Below are positions 26,586 to 37,637 of a stretch of 48,630 nt of DNA, in pieces (the first letter of the stretch is position 1; each line of letters begins with the position of its first letter). The position numbers were made by a program, and so were the translations under genes. Under the pieces are notes generated by a model that ran no database searches, was not told the DNA's origin, and saw only the letters and a list, made by a program, of their open reading frames with translations. The DNA comes from Flavobacteriales bacterium (GTDB lineage: Bacteria; Bacteroidota; Bacteroidia; NS11-12g; UBA955): contig CANKVM010000009.1 in the NCBI GenBank assembly GCA_947487175.1, positions 1 to 48,630 of the forward strand, read 5' to 3'.

Positions 26586-29504
26586 ATGAAAAAATTGCTA
26601 TTTTTAGCTTCATTAACAGTTTTGAGCGTTTGTTCTGTATTCGGACAAGCTACTTTGATTGAAAAAGTAGAAGCTCAAAAGGGATCGTTGAAAATTCCTT
26701 ATGAGAAATATGTTCTTCCAAATGGATTAACAATTATTGTTTCAGAAGATCATTCTGATCCAGTTGCACATTTAAATGTATCTTACCACGTAGGATCTGC
26801 TAGAGAAACTCCAGGTAAATCAGGTTTTGCGCATTTCTTCGAACATATGTTGTTTCAGGGTTCAAAGCATATTGCCGATGAAGAACATTTTAAAATCATT
26901 AAACAATATGGGGGAGACGTTAATGGGAATACGACCAGAGACAGAACCGTTTATATTGAAACTTTCCCTTCTAACTTTACAGAAACTGCACTTTGGATGG
27001 AAGCAGACAGAATGGGTTGTTTCTTGGAAGCGTTTACCCAAAAGAAATTTGAAGTACAACGTGAAACAGTGAAAAATGAAAAAGGCGAAAGATTTGATGG
27101 TCCTTATGGTTTCCTAATGGAAGTGAAAGACCAAGAATTATATCCTTCAGATCACCCATATAGTTGGTCAACCATCGGATTCGTTGATGATTTGAATCGT
27201 GCAGATAGCAACGATCTAAAAAACTTCTTTTTACGTTGGTACGGTCCAAACAATGCTTGCGTAATTGTAAGCGGTGATGTAAATGCATCAGATGTAGTAA
27301 AATGGTGTGAGAAATACTTCGGTGCCATCAAAAGAGGTAAAGAGGTTACCAAGAAAAGAGTAAAACCAGTTGTTTTTACCGAACATAAATTAAAAAGCTA
27401 CCCAGATCCAAATGCATCATTGCCTTTGATGTATATCACATATCCTGGTGCACCAGTTTATCACGAAGATGAGGCTGCAATGGATATGTTATCATATTTA
27501 ATGGCCGGAACAAAAAGTTCAGTATTATATAAAAAGTTTACCGATGGCGAATGGGCTTTACAGTCAGCTGCAGAAAACAATCCAATGAGTGCCATTAACC
27601 ATGAATTAGCTGGTGAATTTGGATTTACTTTGGTTGGTTATCCTTGGTCTGACATGTTTAAATTAAGAGATATGTTGTTTAGCACAATTGATTCATTTGA
27701 ATTTAAGAATTTTTCAGATGAAGATTTATCTCGTGCAAAATCAAATTTCTTAAGTCGTTATAGTGGTGGGCTAGAATCTAATTCAGTAAAAGCAAATTAT
27801 TTATCTTCATTTTGGTACTTGGGATTAAAAGGTTCTGATGGCAAGATGTATAACTTAGAGGAAGAAGCACAACGATATCAAAATGTAAAACGTGAAGATA
27901 TCATTCGTGTTTACAAAAAATATTTGAAAGGTAAATTCTCTTCTACTATTGAAATTACTCCTGCTCCAACTCCTGAAGGAGAAAAACCGGTGAAATACAC
28001 AAGTTTTAACCCAAATGCGAATTATAAAAATGAAGCATTGGATATTGAATATCAAAATCTAAAGTACCAAACATTAGTTGATAATTTTGACCGCGCTGTT
28101 CGTCCAACACCAACTGCTGTAAAGCCTGTTTCTGTACCTAAAACTTTCAAAAACAAATTTAACAATGGTTTGGAACTTTGGGGATCAAACTTTGATGAAA
28201 CACCAAGAGTGTTTGCTCAAATTGTAATGAAAGGTGGAGAGTTATTTGAAAACGGTAAAGATATATTGCCAGGTACCTCAGAAATGTTGGCAACAAGTAT
28301 GTCTAATGGTACTAAAAACAAAACTCCTGAACAATTAGAAAATGCATTAGAAAAATTGGGTGCAAATATTTCATTTAATCCAGGGGCAACATCATTTGTT
28401 GTGAATATTGGATGTGAAAAAGATAAGTTAGATGCAACGTTGGCTTTGGCTAAAGAAATGATGTTCGAGCCTCGTTGGGATAAAAAAGAGTTTGAAAAAG
28501 ACAAAAAACGTATCATTGAAGGTGCAAAAAGTCAATTATCAAGCCGTGGCGTTGGTATGTCAAACGCATGGAAAAGATTGGTTAACGGTGAAAAAAATCC
28601 TTTGGGTAGATATGTAGGTTCTGATGATTACATGAAAATTGGCATGTCTGATATTCAAAATTATTATAACAAATATTTTACTCCTGACAACGCAAAATTA
28701 GTAGTTGTTGGTCCACTTACAAACGATGAAATGAATGCTAAGTTTTCATTCTTAATGGATTGGAAAGCAGGAAATGTAGTTGTTCCTAAACCAGAAGTAG
28801 CTCAGAAATTCGAAACTTCTCAATTGTTTGGAGTAAACTATTACGATGCAGAACAAAGCGATATTGTTTTAGGATTCAGAAGTTTGCCTTATGATGCAGC
28901 TGGTGAATACTACAAAAATACAATCATGAACTTTGCATTGGCTGGTAATTTCAATAGCCGTATGAACTTGAAGATTAGAGAAGAAAAAGCATGGACGTAT
29001 GGAATTAGAGGTGGATTTGGTGCATCGTATGATGATTTGCCAGGTATGTATCAAATTTCTGCGGGCATCAAAGCGAGAGCTACTGATAGTGCCATTCATG
29101 AGATTTTATGGGAGGTTGAAAAATTCAAAGAAAAGGGATTAACCCAGGAAGAATTTAGTTTCACTAAATCTGCTTTATTGGCTAGTGAAGCGTTGGAATA
29201 TGAATCTTTGGGTCAAAAAGTTGGATTTATTTCTTTGATGGCTAACAGAAATTTACCTACAGATTATGCTGAAAAACAATTAGAAATTTTACAAAACATT
29301 AGTCTTGCAGAATTAAATGCATTGGCGCAAAAGAATTTAAATACAGATCAAATGGTATTGGTTATTTCGGGTGATGTAATTCAAATGAAAGCAAAACTTG
29401 AAAAATTAGGGTTTGGCAAAATGCAACTTCTAAATAGAGATGGTTCTGGTAAAGTGAACTATATGAAGGCAGGTGCAACCAGTCATAAAAAGAATTATAA
29501 CTAA
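26586..29504 (+). CDS. M16 family (insulinase/pitrilysin-type) zinc peptidase, two-module
   Basis: From the ATG at 26586 this is a 972-residue exported protein with a signal peptide (MKKLLFLASLTV to Gly-Gln at about 20). Two M16 modules follow. The first holds the inverted zinc motif H-F-F-E-H (His83, Glu86, His87) and the downstream Glu region ETVKNEKGERFDGPYG; the second module (from about residue 530) lacks an HxxEH and serves as the structural half of the clamshell. M16 enzymes degrade unfolded peptides, and Bacteroidota periplasmic members of this length are common. A strong terminator follows. Confidence 0.9.
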   Translation: MKKLLFLASLTVLSVCSVFGQATLIEKVEAQKGSLKIPYEKYVLPNGLTIIVSEDHSDPVAHLNVSYHVGSARETPGKSGFAHFFEHMLFQGSKHIADEEHFKIIKQYGGDVNGNTTRDRTVYIETFPSNFTETALWMEADRMGCFLEAFTQKKFEVQRETVKNEKGERFDGPYGFLMEVKDQELYPSDHPYSWSTIGFVDDLNRADSNDLKNFFLRWYGPNNACVIVSGDVNASDVVKWCEKYFGAIKRGKEVTKKRVKPVVFTEHKLKSYPDPNASLPLMYITYPGAPVYHEDEAAMDMLSYLMAGTKSSVLYKKFTDGEWALQSAAENNPMSAINHELAGEFGFTLVGYPWSDMFKLRDMLFSTIDSFEFKNFSDEDLSRAKSNFLSRYSGGLESNSVKANYLSSFWYLGLKGSDGKMYNLEEEAQRYQNVKREDIIRVYKKYLKGKFSSTIEITPAPTPEGEKPVKYTSFNPNANYKNEALDIEYQNLKYQTLVDNFDRAVRPTPTAVKPVSVPKTFKNKFNNGLELWGSNFDETPRVFAQIVMKGGELFENGKDILPGTSEMLATSMSNGTKNKTPEQLENALEKLGANISFNPGATSFVVNIGCEKDKLDATLALAKEMMFEPRWDKKEFEKDKKRIIEGAKSQLSSRGVGMSNAWKRLVNGEKNPLGRYVGSDDYMKIGMSDIQNYYNKYFTPDNAKLVVVGPLTNDEMNAKFSFLMDWKAGNVVVPKPEVAQKFETSQLFGVNYYDAEQSDIVLGFRSLPYDAAGEYYKNTIMNFALAGNFNSRMNLKIREEKAWTYGIRGGFGASYDDLPGMYQISAGIKARATDSAIHEILWEVEKFKEKGLTQEEFSFTKSALLASEALEYESLGQKVGFISLMANRNLPTDYAEKQLEILQNISLAELNALAQKNLNTDQMVLVISGDVIQMKAKLEKLGFGKMQLLNRDGSGKVNYMKAGATSHKKNYN

Positions 29505-29525
29505 CCTTTTAGGTACTTTTAATGC

Positions 29526-29560
29526 AAAAAAAGGGTCGAACAGTGTTCGGCCCTTTTTTT
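29526..29560 (+). terminator. Rho-independent terminator after the M16 gene
   Basis: GGGTCGAAC pairs with GTTCGGCCC (one G-T pair) around loop AGT, flanked by an A-run and followed by a run of T. It separates the M16 gene from gyrA. Confidence 0.9.
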
Positions 29561-29654
29561 ATTGAAAAAATGTATAAAAAATGTGGGCAATATACTGACT
29601 GAATCCATATATTATTAAAGGTTTATCACTAAATTGCAATACTTATATTTTCAC

Positions 29655-32288
29655 ATGGAAGAGAATAACAATAACCTAGAAGAATTTAACGAAAGAATCA
29701 TCCCAATAAACATTGAAGATGAAATGAAAACGGCATACATCGATTATTCGATGTCTGTTATTGTTTCGCGTGCACTCCCCGATGTTAGAGACGGTTTAAA
29801 GCCTGTACACAGAAGGGTATTGTATGGAATGGTCGACTTAGGTTTGGCATCAAATAGACCTTATAAAAAATCTGCCAGAATTGTGGGAGAGGTGTTGGGT
29901 AAATATCATCCACATGGCGATAGCAGTGTTTACGACACAATGGTGCGTATGGCTCAAGATTGGAGTTTGCGTTATCCTTTTGTTGATGGTCAAGGAAACT
30001 TCGGTTCTATTGACGGTGATCCACCAGCTGCAATGCGTTATACGGAAGCTAGAATGAGGAAAATTGCTGAAGAAATGATAACAGATATCGATAAAAATAC
30101 TGTTAACTTCAAACCGAATTTTGACGAAAGCTTGCAAGAGCCAACAGTAATGCCAGCAAAAGTTCCTAATTTGTTAATCAACGGAGCGAGCGGAATTGCT
30201 GTGGGTATGGCAACAAATATGGCTCCACATAATTTAACAGAGGTTTGTGAAGGAGTTATCAAGTATATTGACAATAACGACGTTACCATTGAAGAATTAA
30301 TGGAAGTGGTAAAAGGTCCAGATTTTCCAACTGGCGCTGTAATTTATGGCGTTGAAGGTATTCGTGATGCTTTTGAAACTGGCCGTGGTCGTATTGTTAT
30401 GCGTGGTAAAGCCGAATTTGAGCAATCAAGTACGGGCAAAGAAATGATTATCATTACAGAAGTACCTTATCAAGTTACACCTTCGCAAATTATTGTAAAA
30501 ACAGTTGATTTAATCCATGAGAAAATTATTGATGGTATATCGGCTGTTCGCGATGAATCAGGTAGACAAGGTATGCGTATCGTTTTCGATTTGAAACGCG
30601 ATGCCATTCCGAATATTATTTTAAATCAATTATACAAATTCACCCCATTACAAAGTAGTTTTTCAGTAAATAATATTGCATTGGTTGCAGGTAGACCTGA
30701 AATGTTAAATCTAAAAGATATGATTAAGCATTTCGTGAACCACAGACATGAAATAATTTTACGTAGAACCAAATATTTACTTGAGGAAGCTAGAAAACGT
30801 ATTCATATTTTGGAGGGACTAATTATTGCGTTAGATAATTTAGATGCAGTAATTAAATTAATTAGACAAAGTAAAAACCCTGATGAGGCGAAAGAAGGAT
30901 TAATGTCGAACTTTGGATTGAGTGAAATTCAGTCTAAAGCAATCTTGGATATGCGTTTACAACGTTTAACAGGTTTGGAAATTGATAAAATCCGTGATGA
31001 GTACAATGCCATTTTAAAAGAAATCCAATATTATGAAAGTATTTTGGCAGATGAATCATTGAGAATGCAAATTATCAAAGATGAAACCAATGAAATGGTT
31101 CAGAAATATGGTGATAAACGCAAAACCAGGATTGAATTCAATGCAGAAGAAATCAATATTGAAGATTTAATTCCAAATGAAGAAGTTGTAATTACCATTT
31201 CTCACAAAGGTTATATCAAACGTACTGCCCTTTCTGAATACAAAGAACAAAATAGAGGAGGTAAAGGATTAAGAGGGGTTGCACACAGAGATGAAGATTT
31301 CGTTGAACATTTGTTCATCGCAAGTACCCACAATTATTTACTATTATTCACAGAGCAAGGTCGTTGTTTCTGGTTAAAAGTGTATGAAATTCCTGAAGGT
31401 CAAAAAGCAACCAAAGGACGTCCAATTCAGAACTTAATCAGTATCCCTCAAGACGATAAAATTAAAGCTTATTTAAATGTAAATAACTTAAAAGATCCTG
31501 AATACCTAAATAGTAAATCTATTATTATGGTTACTAAAAAAGGTACTGTTAAGAAAACTACATTAGAAGCATATAGCCGCCCAAGAACCAATGGTATCAA
31601 TGCCATTACAGTTAGGGAAGGAGATGAATTGTTACAAGCCCATTTAACTGATGGTGATAGCGAAGTTATCATTGCGAAGAAAAAAGGAAAAGCAATTCGT
31701 TTCCCAGAAGCAAAAGTGAGACCTATGGGTAGAACTGCTTCGGGTGTGAGAGGTGTTACCCTTGAAGATGACGAAGATGAAGTAATTGGAATGGTTTGTG
31801 TTAATCCTGCTAAGGAAAATACCACAATTTTGGTGGTAAGTGAAAAAGGATATGGCAAGCGTACCGATTTAGAAGATTACAGAATCACGGGTAGGGGTGG
31901 TAAAGGTGTGAAAACCATTTCAGTTACTGAAAAAACCGGCCATTTGGTAGGATTGATGAGCGTAACAGAAGAAGATGGGTTGATGATTATTTGTAAAAGC
32001 GGTATGACAATTCGTATGGCTGTTGACAAACTAAGGATTATTGGCCGTGCTGCTCAAGGAGTTAAGTTGATTAATATTAAAGACAAAGATGCCATAGCAA
32101 GTATTGCAAAAACGCCAAAAGAAGAGGATGAAGAAGAAGAAAACCTAGAGTTCATTGGCGATGGCACGATTGTTGAAGGAAGTGAATTAGAGGTAATGGA
32201 TTCAGAAATCGAAAATGCTTCTGATGAAGATACCGAAGATGCTGATGATAATGATGAAAACACCGAAAACACAGAAACCGATGAATAA
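29655..32288 (+). CDS. gyrA: DNA gyrase subunit A
   Basis: This is a type IIA topoisomerase subunit of 877 residues from the ATG at 29655; a TTG seven codons upstream is less likely. The quinolone-determining region around [18 protein letters not shown] and the catalytic Tyr in AMRYTEARM (about residue 126) are present. The C-terminal half forms the DNA-wrapping pinwheel with the GyrA box as Q-N-R-G-G-K-G (about residue 530), which marks it as gyrase rather than topoisomerase IV. The last about 60 residues are a very acidic Glu/Asp tail, known in some GyrA proteins to tune supercoiling. The stop overlaps the next gene's start by 8 nt. Confidence 0.97.
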   Translation: MEENNNNLEEFNERIIPINIEDEMKTAYIDYSMSVIVSRALPDVRDGLKPVHRRVLYGMVDLGLASNRPYKKSARIVGEVLGKYHPHGDSSVYDTMVRMAQDWSLRYPFVDGQGNFGSIDGDPPAAMRYTEARMRKIAEEMITDIDKNTVNFKPNFDESLQEPTVMPAKVPNLLINGASGIAVGMATNMAPHNLTEVCEGVIKYIDNNDVTIEELMEVVKGPDFPTGAVIYGVEGIRDAFETGRGRIVMRGKAEFEQSSTGKEMIIITEVPYQVTPSQIIVKTVDLIHEKIIDGISAVRDESGRQGMRIVFDLKRDAIPNIILNQLYKFTPLQSSFSVNNIALVAGRPEMLNLKDMIKHFVNHRHEIILRRTKYLLEEARKRIHILEGLIIALDNLDAVIKLIRQSKNPDEAKEGLMSNFGLSEIQSKAILDMRLQRLTGLEIDKIRDEYNAILKEIQYYESILADESLRMQIIKDETNEMVQKYGDKRKTRIEFNAEEINIEDLIPNEEVVITISHKGYIKRTALSEYKEQNRGGKGLRGVAHRDEDFVEHLFIASTHNYLLLFTEQGRCFWLKVYEIPEGQKATKGRPIQNLISIPQDDKIKAYLNVNNLKDPEYLNSKSIIMVTKKGTVKKTTLEAYSRPRTNGINAITVREGDELLQAHLTDGDSEVIIAKKKGKAIRFPEAKVRPMGRTASGVRGVTLEDDEDEVIGMVCVNPAKENTTILVVSEKGYGKRTDLEDYRITGRGGKGVKTISVTEKTGHLVGLMSVTEEDGLMIICKSGMTIRMAVDKLRIIGRAAQGVKLINIKDKDAIASIAKTPKEEDEEEENLEFIGDGTIVEGSELEVMDSEIENASDEDTEDADDNDENTENTETDE

Positions 32289-33810
32289 AATCAACTTAAA
32301 AACACTGGTATTGGCCTTGCCAATGATGTTCTTTTATGCTTGTGGTGCCCAACCTAAAGCAATTAGCACTGCCGAATTTAGTTTGGAGAGTGGTCAAATT
32401 GATGAACTACTAGTTGCTAAAGAAGAAATCGACAATGCATCTAAACATGAAAAAACCAAAAATTCTGCGAGAATGTGGTTTGTTAGAGGCAAAGTTTATG
32501 CGCGTATTTACGACAAAAGGAAAGTAGAACTAATCTCACCTGTAGCATATCTTTCTGGTATTGCTGCTGGTAAATCTTATTTGGAATTCTACAATAGTAC
32601 AGACTCCAAAAAAGGAGAGTACCTAGAAGAAGCAAATAATGAACTAAAGTTTGGTTATATTTCAACTTTTTACGAGTCTCAAACCTTTGGTGAAAAATAT
32701 TCTAAAGCTACAGACGCTATTTTAAAAGCAAAATTGGCAGATACTTTGGTTGAATACTACCAAATTATGTTGACTCTTTATGATAAGTTGGATACCGGTA
32801 TGATCAACGATTTTAAACGTTCTCAAGTTGAGAGAAAATTCTTCATTGAGCGTTTGGCATTGTATTCATTGGGGAATTCAGATGAAACGTCAAGAATGAA
32901 AATTCTTTCGGATTTATCTAAAAACGAAAAACCAATTGCTGCTGTAGTAGAGAGTTTATCTCACATGTATCTTGAAAAACATGATACCTTGGGTGCTAAA
33001 GTTGTAATTAAAGAGGCCTTGGCTAAATCGAATGGCGATAATGATATTTTTCAAGTCTTGGTAAACTATTATATTTCAATACATAAGGAAACTGAATTAT
33101 TTTCAGATATCAATGATCAAATTAAGTTAAACCCTACAACCAAAAGCTATTGGATTCGTGGTTATTTGAATGAGCAACAAAGCAAATACAACGAAGCAAT
33201 TGCGGATTATTATGATTCTAGAAAATTGGATGAGTTTAATTATGATGCAAATTGGAATTTGGGTGTGGCTTTGTATAAATATAAAGTGAGAGAATTGCGT
33301 GAAGAGCAAGGGAAAGCAACTCCAGATGTAAAAAAACAAATTGAAAATCAAATTCAGGCAATCTTTACTGAGGCAAAAGGTTATTTAGAATTTGCTGCCG
33401 AAAATACCAATTATTCAGTACAAGAATTAAAAGACATAGCAAAAGCAATCAAGAACGTATGTATCGAAGTAAATGATAAAACATGTATGACTGCTCAACG
33501 TGATCGAATTCGTTTGCTAGATGGTATTTCAATTGGTGTAGGAACTAAATTCAAATATGTTGTGTCAGGAACTGCTAGTAGTTTTGATATTTCATATACA
33601 AACAAAATGAATACAGTTTCTGTGTTGACTGACATTAAAGGAAATTGGGAAAAAGAATTTGATTATATCGACAAATCAGATATGCTTTCGGTTGGTGCTC
33701 GTAACAATGGCAAATCTGGAACAGTTAAAGTTCAGATTTTTGTTGATGGTGTAATGGTAAAAGAAATGGAAGCAGAAGGAGCGGGCAAACAAGTTGCTGT
33801 TCAGATCTAA
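32281..33810 (+). CDS. TPR-containing lipoprotein coupled to gyrA
   Basis: This is a 509-residue protein starting at the ATG at 32281, within the last codons of gyrA, which gives translational coupling. The start is chosen because the lipoprotein signal peptide begins there (lipobox F-Y-A-C, Cys21); the longer ORF from 32215 would put the acidic gyrase tail region in another frame. Helical TPR-like repeats run over about residues 30-400, the clearest being [22 protein letters not shown]. The last about 80 residues form a beta-rich domain. Function unknown. It has no surface-export motif after the Cys, so it probably faces the periplasm. A long terminator hairpin follows. Confidence 0.82.
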   Translation: MNKINLKTLVLALPMMFFYACGAQPKAISTAEFSLESGQIDELLVAKEEIDNASKHEKTKNSARMWFVRGKVYARIYDKRKVELISPVAYLSGIAAGKSYLEFYNSTDSKKGEYLEEANNELKFGYISTFYESQTFGEKYSKATDAILKAKLADTLVEYYQIMLTLYDKLDTGMINDFKRSQVERKFFIERLALYSLGNSDETSRMKILSDLSKNEKPIAAVVESLSHMYLEKHDTLGAKVVIKEALAKSNGDNDIFQVLVNYYISIHKETELFSDINDQIKLNPTTKSYWIRGYLNEQQSKYNEAIADYYDSRKLDEFNYDANWNLGVALYKYKVRELREEQGKATPDVKKQIENQIQAIFTEAKGYLEFAAENTNYSVQELKDIAKAIKNVCIEVNDKTCMTAQRDRIRLLDGISIGVGTKFKYVVSGTASSFDISYTNKMNTVSVLTDIKGNWEKEFDYIDKSDMLSVGARNNGKSGTVKVQIFVDGVMVKEMEAEGAGKQVAVQI

Positions 33811-33833
33811 TTGATTTTATATTAGAACCAAAT

Positions 33834-33871
33834 AAAGAATAAGGATTGTAGAAGTACAATCCTTATTCTTT
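33834..33871. terminator. Strong hairpin terminator after the gyrA unit
   Basis: A perfect 17-bp stem (AAAGAATAAGGATTGTA with its complement) encloses loop GAAG and ends in T-rich sequence. It lies 24 nt past the TPR lipoprotein stop. Confidence 0.88.
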
Positions 33872-34114
33872 TACAATACTATTTAACATAATGTAAATTA
33901 TAAAACAATTAAGCTGAAATCAAAGAATCATAAAGTATTCATTATATATTGCTTACATTATTCCTGAATTCATAATATTACATCCTTGTAGCATCCATTC
34001 TCAATCACAAATCTAAAATAGAATTCTTTGGCTGCCCACAATTGAAATTGTTTTAAATCTATTTTCATTCATGCCAAAATAAATTTATCAAATAATCTAA
34101 ATATACAAAGTTCA
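33872..34114. other. AT-rich convergent intergenic region, no gene seen
   Basis: Between two terminators lies about 240 nt of AT-rich sequence with stops in all frames and no ORF of note. The only structure I see is a short inverted repeat ACAATT-GA-AATTGT (34038-34051), with too little stem and loop to call. No promoter-plus-terminator pair suggests a small RNA. Confidence 0.6.
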
Positions 34115-34145
34115 ATAAAAAAAGAGCCCGCAGGCTCTTTTTAAT
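34115..34145 (-). terminator. Terminator of the Asp-box T9SS gene
   Basis: AAAGAGCC pairs with GGCTCTTT around loop CGCA. On the minus strand it is followed by a run of seven T, a good intrinsic terminator for the gene ending at 34180. Confidence 0.88.
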
Positions 34146-34179
34146 AATTGATTTAGGATAAATTCTTATAATTGAGTGT

Positions 34180-37100
34180 TTAATTCACAAGCAATTTATC
34201 AATCTGAATATACGAATCATCTGTTCTTACCATAATTAGGTATTCGCCAGGTATTAAATTGCTAATATTCAGTTTATATGACTTATTTACTTCAATGGTT
34301 TCATTCATTATTAATTGACCCAAAGTATTTAATATTTCAAACTGTCCATTTACTTTCGAATCAAAACGCACAAAGTCTTTTGAAGGATTTGGATAAATGC
34401 GACTGCCATATTTTAGAGGATTATTTTTAATTCCCACAGACATTAATACCAATCTATTTGTAGAATCACTGACACAACTGCCATTCTTATAGATTACCCT
34501 GTAACCGCCTTTTTTAGTGGCATGAATGAAGTTATTTGTGCCAGTTCCAATCTTGACGCCATTTAAATACCAATCAAGTTGACCACCAGCTGGTTTGTTT
34601 AAAACAAACAAAGTATCGTTGCTACAATAAATAACAATATTTCTGTAAGTCAATTTCACATTCATAACATTACTAAATGCTGTTTTAGGAAATGCACATT
34701 TGTAAGTTGAAGCCGCTGAAATTTTATATGCCACACTATCTTTTTGTTTTGGTAACACCTTCATGAAAGTATTTGTATCTGATGTTCCTGAAACTCCGTT
34801 TTTATACCAGGTATATTTTAACTTCAAATTCTTCATCATTGTATCAGCATGGGTTGATGTTAATCTTAATGTATCGTCTCTGCATATGCTTAGTTTATCG
34901 GCAAAGGCATTCATTTTCATTCCAATGGTATCAATCACCGTAACACTCTTTGTTTTGCTATTCATTCCAGAATTATTAGAAACCTTAAGCGTAATGAAAT
35001 ATCTTCCTGCCTTTGATAATTTAATTTTCGGACTTTTAGAATTACTATCACCAGTTGTGAATTTTACATTAGTGCTCGGATTAACAGTCCATTTCCAATT
35101 TAATGGATTATTCATTGACGAATCTATCAAATTCACAATTTGATTTGAACAAGGCAATGTATCAGAAATGCCAAACTTTGCAATAGGATCCTTAATGGAC
35201 CAAGCATTTGAGGTAAACACCCCTCTCCCATGTGTTACCGCCATTAAAAGCTGATCTGAAGACCTGTATTTAAGTTGCAAAGTTTTTACTGCCGACATGC
35301 CCAAATTATAAGGTGTCCAAGTTGGGCTTGACGCATAAATATTGTCTGTTCCATATATTCCTAGCTCGGTTGCTATTAATGCTTCTCCTAATTTTGAGGG
35401 ATTTAAAACAATTGACCAAACCGGAACATCTGGCAAATCTCCATCTTTTGCGGTCCAATTCGAACCACCATTTATTGAAATATAAATATTGTTAATACCA
35501 TAGTTAGAAACGGTAGCTGCCATTGTGTCCGTTGTTTTATGCCTAAATAACGATGAAGCATTTCCGCTTGCAAGTGTACCCATTTGGGTAAAGGTTGGCG
35601 TAGTAGCCCAAGCATCGTTTGTTTTCCAAACCGTTCCAATATCAGTTCCTACGTAAAGTACTGACTTTAAAGTTAATGGATCTTTATTAACCCAAAAACA
35701 ACTCCCTTTTCCGGGTGAACCACTCGATTTTACAGTAATTGTACTCGGTGTAACGGCGGCACCTCCTGTAATTTTTGTTCTATATAAGGTTAATGCATCT
35801 TTTGTAGAAATTAATCCAGATCCATTATCATCCCAAATTGCCGGATTGATGAATTTACCAGTGGCCCCATCATTCAATAGATAATCACTTGATGCCCAAT
35901 TATCAGTTGTGTAATAATATGTATTATATACATATCCAGTTATTTGAGTTTGGTTATTTGAAGCACTTATAAAACAAAAAGAACCATCGCCACCTGTTAC
36001 CATATTCCAATTTGAAACGCCTGCCCCAACTAGTTGATGGGTGCCATTATCCTGCGCTCCAGCTAGATACAAATCATTCGATGCCGTTTGAGACAAATCA
36101 CCCGCATAAAACTGAGTTGCAAAATATCCATTATTTCTTTGAGCTGTTATATCTTTTGTAGCAGGACTATTTGTAATATTGGCTGAATAGAAAACTCCAC
36201 CATCGCAGCCAAACATAATTTCACCTAAACTTTTTGGCTTAAATACTGCAACATGTTGGTCTGCATGTACATATGAGCAATTTAAGCTACCTAAGCCTGG
36301 ATTATTTGACCATTTGCTAATTTGCGCCCAAGAAGAACCGCTATTACTAGAATAAAACAAATCAATTCCACCAACAATAACAATGTTTGAATCCAATGGA
36401 GAAACACTTATTGTTAAATCGTACCAAGCCTGTCCCCTCGTAAAATCTGTACCTGGAATTCCATTATCAGCATCCTTTGGTTTTTTCATAGATGACCATG
36501 AAGATCCTTGATTTCTTGTTTTTATGAGGGTATCTGCTTTTCCACTTGATTCAAACAATGCATAAACTGTATTAAAATCATTTGGAGCTACTGCAATTTC
36601 AACCCTTCCCAAATTGTTCGTATGAGAATAATTGGTTGTCCAGGTTGTTCCATTATCTGAATACATAACCCTACCTCCACCTCCATCAGATGATGAGGAA
36701 CCATAAGGAGAGTTTCTTGTACCAATCCAAAGTCTATTGTCTTCAGCTATTTCTATGTCCGAAACCGAATAGGTATATGTTTTACTAGTTACATTCCCTA
36801 ACGCCGATGACCAACTTGCGCCACCATTCGTACTTCTCTTTAGTCCGTAACCTGAAATTCCATTCCATTGACCTTGGAAATACAAGGCATCAACAGCCGC
36901 ATAAACAACCGAAGTTCCTGACTCATTGCGAACAGCAATATCATTTATATAATAAAATGCAGAAGTGATTGAAATTAAGTTAAAAGTTGCTCCACCATCG
37001 GTACTCTTATATATTCCTTGTCCCCTTGAAGAACTAGAGCTTGATCCCCATCCCTCACCAGTTCCAATGTACATTATTTTAGAATCGTTTGGATCAAATG

Positions 37101-37632
37101 CGATACATGAAACTGTAACATTTGCCCAAACATCACTCACAGAAACCCATGAACTTGCTGCACTCGTGATATCATTATTATACCATAAACCACCTGTAAC
37201 AGCGCCGGCCCATACTTTTTTGCCTTTGGCATCATTGGGATCCCATGCTACAGCACGCGTTCTTCCACCCACATTATTTGGACCTCTTAATTGCCATTTA
37301 GAATTCGAAGTTCCTGGCTGAAGTGCAATTGCATCATTATTATTAAGTAATTTATGAATCTCTGCTGTTAAAACTTCTGGCGTTGGCCTGCCCAACTTAG
37401 GATTTATCGTAGTTAAATATTCTTGTTCCCAATATTTATCAGGAGTCGCATATTTCGCAATTTTCTCAGTTTTGGATTTTTCTTGACCCTTAAGGAATTG
37501 TTTTGAAATACGTTTTTGCATTCTTGCGTATTTTCGGGTGCTAATATTATCGCAATTGTTAACTTGAGAATAAGCAAAGGTACATACTAAAGTTAGCAGA
37601 GCTAGAAAGACTGATTGTCTTATGTTTTTCAT
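34180..37632 (-). CDS. T9SS-exported Asp-box (BNR/VPS10-like) beta-propeller protein
   Basis: This 1150-residue secreted protein has a signal peptide ending near Y-S-Q (about 23). Residues about 110-780 form sialidase/VPS10-type propellers with at least five Asp-box motifs (STDGGATF, STNGGASW, SDNGTTW, SSNSGSSW, SINGGSNW). These are followed by a PKD-like domain (about 830-920), an Ig-like module, and a type A T9SS sorting domain (YPNPSKDFVRF to GEYLIMVRTD). No sialidase RIP or catalytic Tyr/Glu set is evident, so a glycan-binding or structural role is more likely than hydrolysis. It begins 5 nt after hmgA, so the two may be cotranscribed. Confidence 0.8.
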   Translation of the reverse strand: MKNIRQSVFLALLTLVCTFAYSQVNNCDNISTRKYARMQKRISKQFLKGQEKSKTEKIAKYATPDKYWEQEYLTTINPKLGRPTPEVLTAEIHKLLNNNDAIALQPGTSNSKWQLRGPNNVGGRTRAVAWDPNDAKGKKVWAGAVTGGLWYNNDITSAASSWVSVSDVWANVTVSCIAFDPNDSKIMYIGTGEGWGSSSSSSRGQGIYKSTDGGATFNLISITSAFYYINDIAVRNESGTSVVYAAVDALYFQGQWNGISGYGLKRSTNGGASWSSALGNVTSKTYTYSVSDIEIAEDNRLWIGTRNSPYGSSSSDGGGGRVMYSDNGTTWTTNYSHTNNLGRVEIAVAPNDFNTVYALFESSGKADTLIKTRNQGSSWSSMKKPKDADNGIPGTDFTRGQAWYDLTISVSPLDSNIVIVGGIDLFYSSNSGSSWAQISKWSNNPGLGSLNCSYVHADQHVAVFKPKSLGEIMFGCDGGVFYSANITNSPATKDITAQRNNGYFATQFYAGDLSQTASNDLYLAGAQDNGTHQLVGAGVSNWNMVTGGDGSFCFISASNNQTQITGYVYNTYYYTTDNWASSDYLLNDGATGKFINPAIWDDNGSGLISTKDALTLYRTKITGGAAVTPSTITVKSSGSPGKGSCFWVNKDPLTLKSVLYVGTDIGTVWKTNDAWATTPTFTQMGTLASGNASSLFRHKTTDTMAATVSNYGINNIYISINGGSNWTAKDGDLPDVPVWSIVLNPSKLGEALIATELGIYGTDNIYASSPTWTPYNLGMSAVKTLQLKYRSSDQLLMAVTHGRGVFTSNAWSIKDPIAKFGISDTLPCSNQIVNLIDSSMNNPLNWKWTVNPSTNVKFTTGDSNSKSPKIKLSKAGRYFITLKVSNNSGMNSKTKSVTVIDTIGMKMNAFADKLSICRDDTLRLTSTHADTMMKNLKLKYTWYKNGVSGTSDTNTFMKVLPKQKDSVAYKISAASTYKCAFPKTAFSNVMNVKLTYRNIVIYCSNDTLFVLNKPAGGQLDWYLNGVKIGTGTNNFIHATKKGGYRVIYKNGSCVSDSTNRLVLMSVGIKNNPLKYGSRIYPNPSKDFVRFDSKVNGQFEILNTLGQLIMNETIEVNKSYKLNISNLIPGEYLIMVRTDDSYIQIDKLLVN

Positions 37633-37637
37633 AACTT

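Noticed and set aside
31469-31858. 129-residue minus-strand ORF inside gyrA
   Set aside because: Antisense to the GyrA pinwheel; Ser/Thr-rich complement of an acidic coding region, no promoter or family match.
32215-32280. N-terminal extension of the TPR lipoprotein within gyrA
   Set aside because: The lipoprotein signal peptide begins at the ATG at 32281; the extension reads through the acidic gyrase tail in another frame.
34038-34051. Inverted repeat ACAATT-GA-AATTGT in the intergenic region
   Set aside because: Six-base arms in AT-rich sequence with a 2-nt loop are expected by chance; no flanking promoter or T-run.
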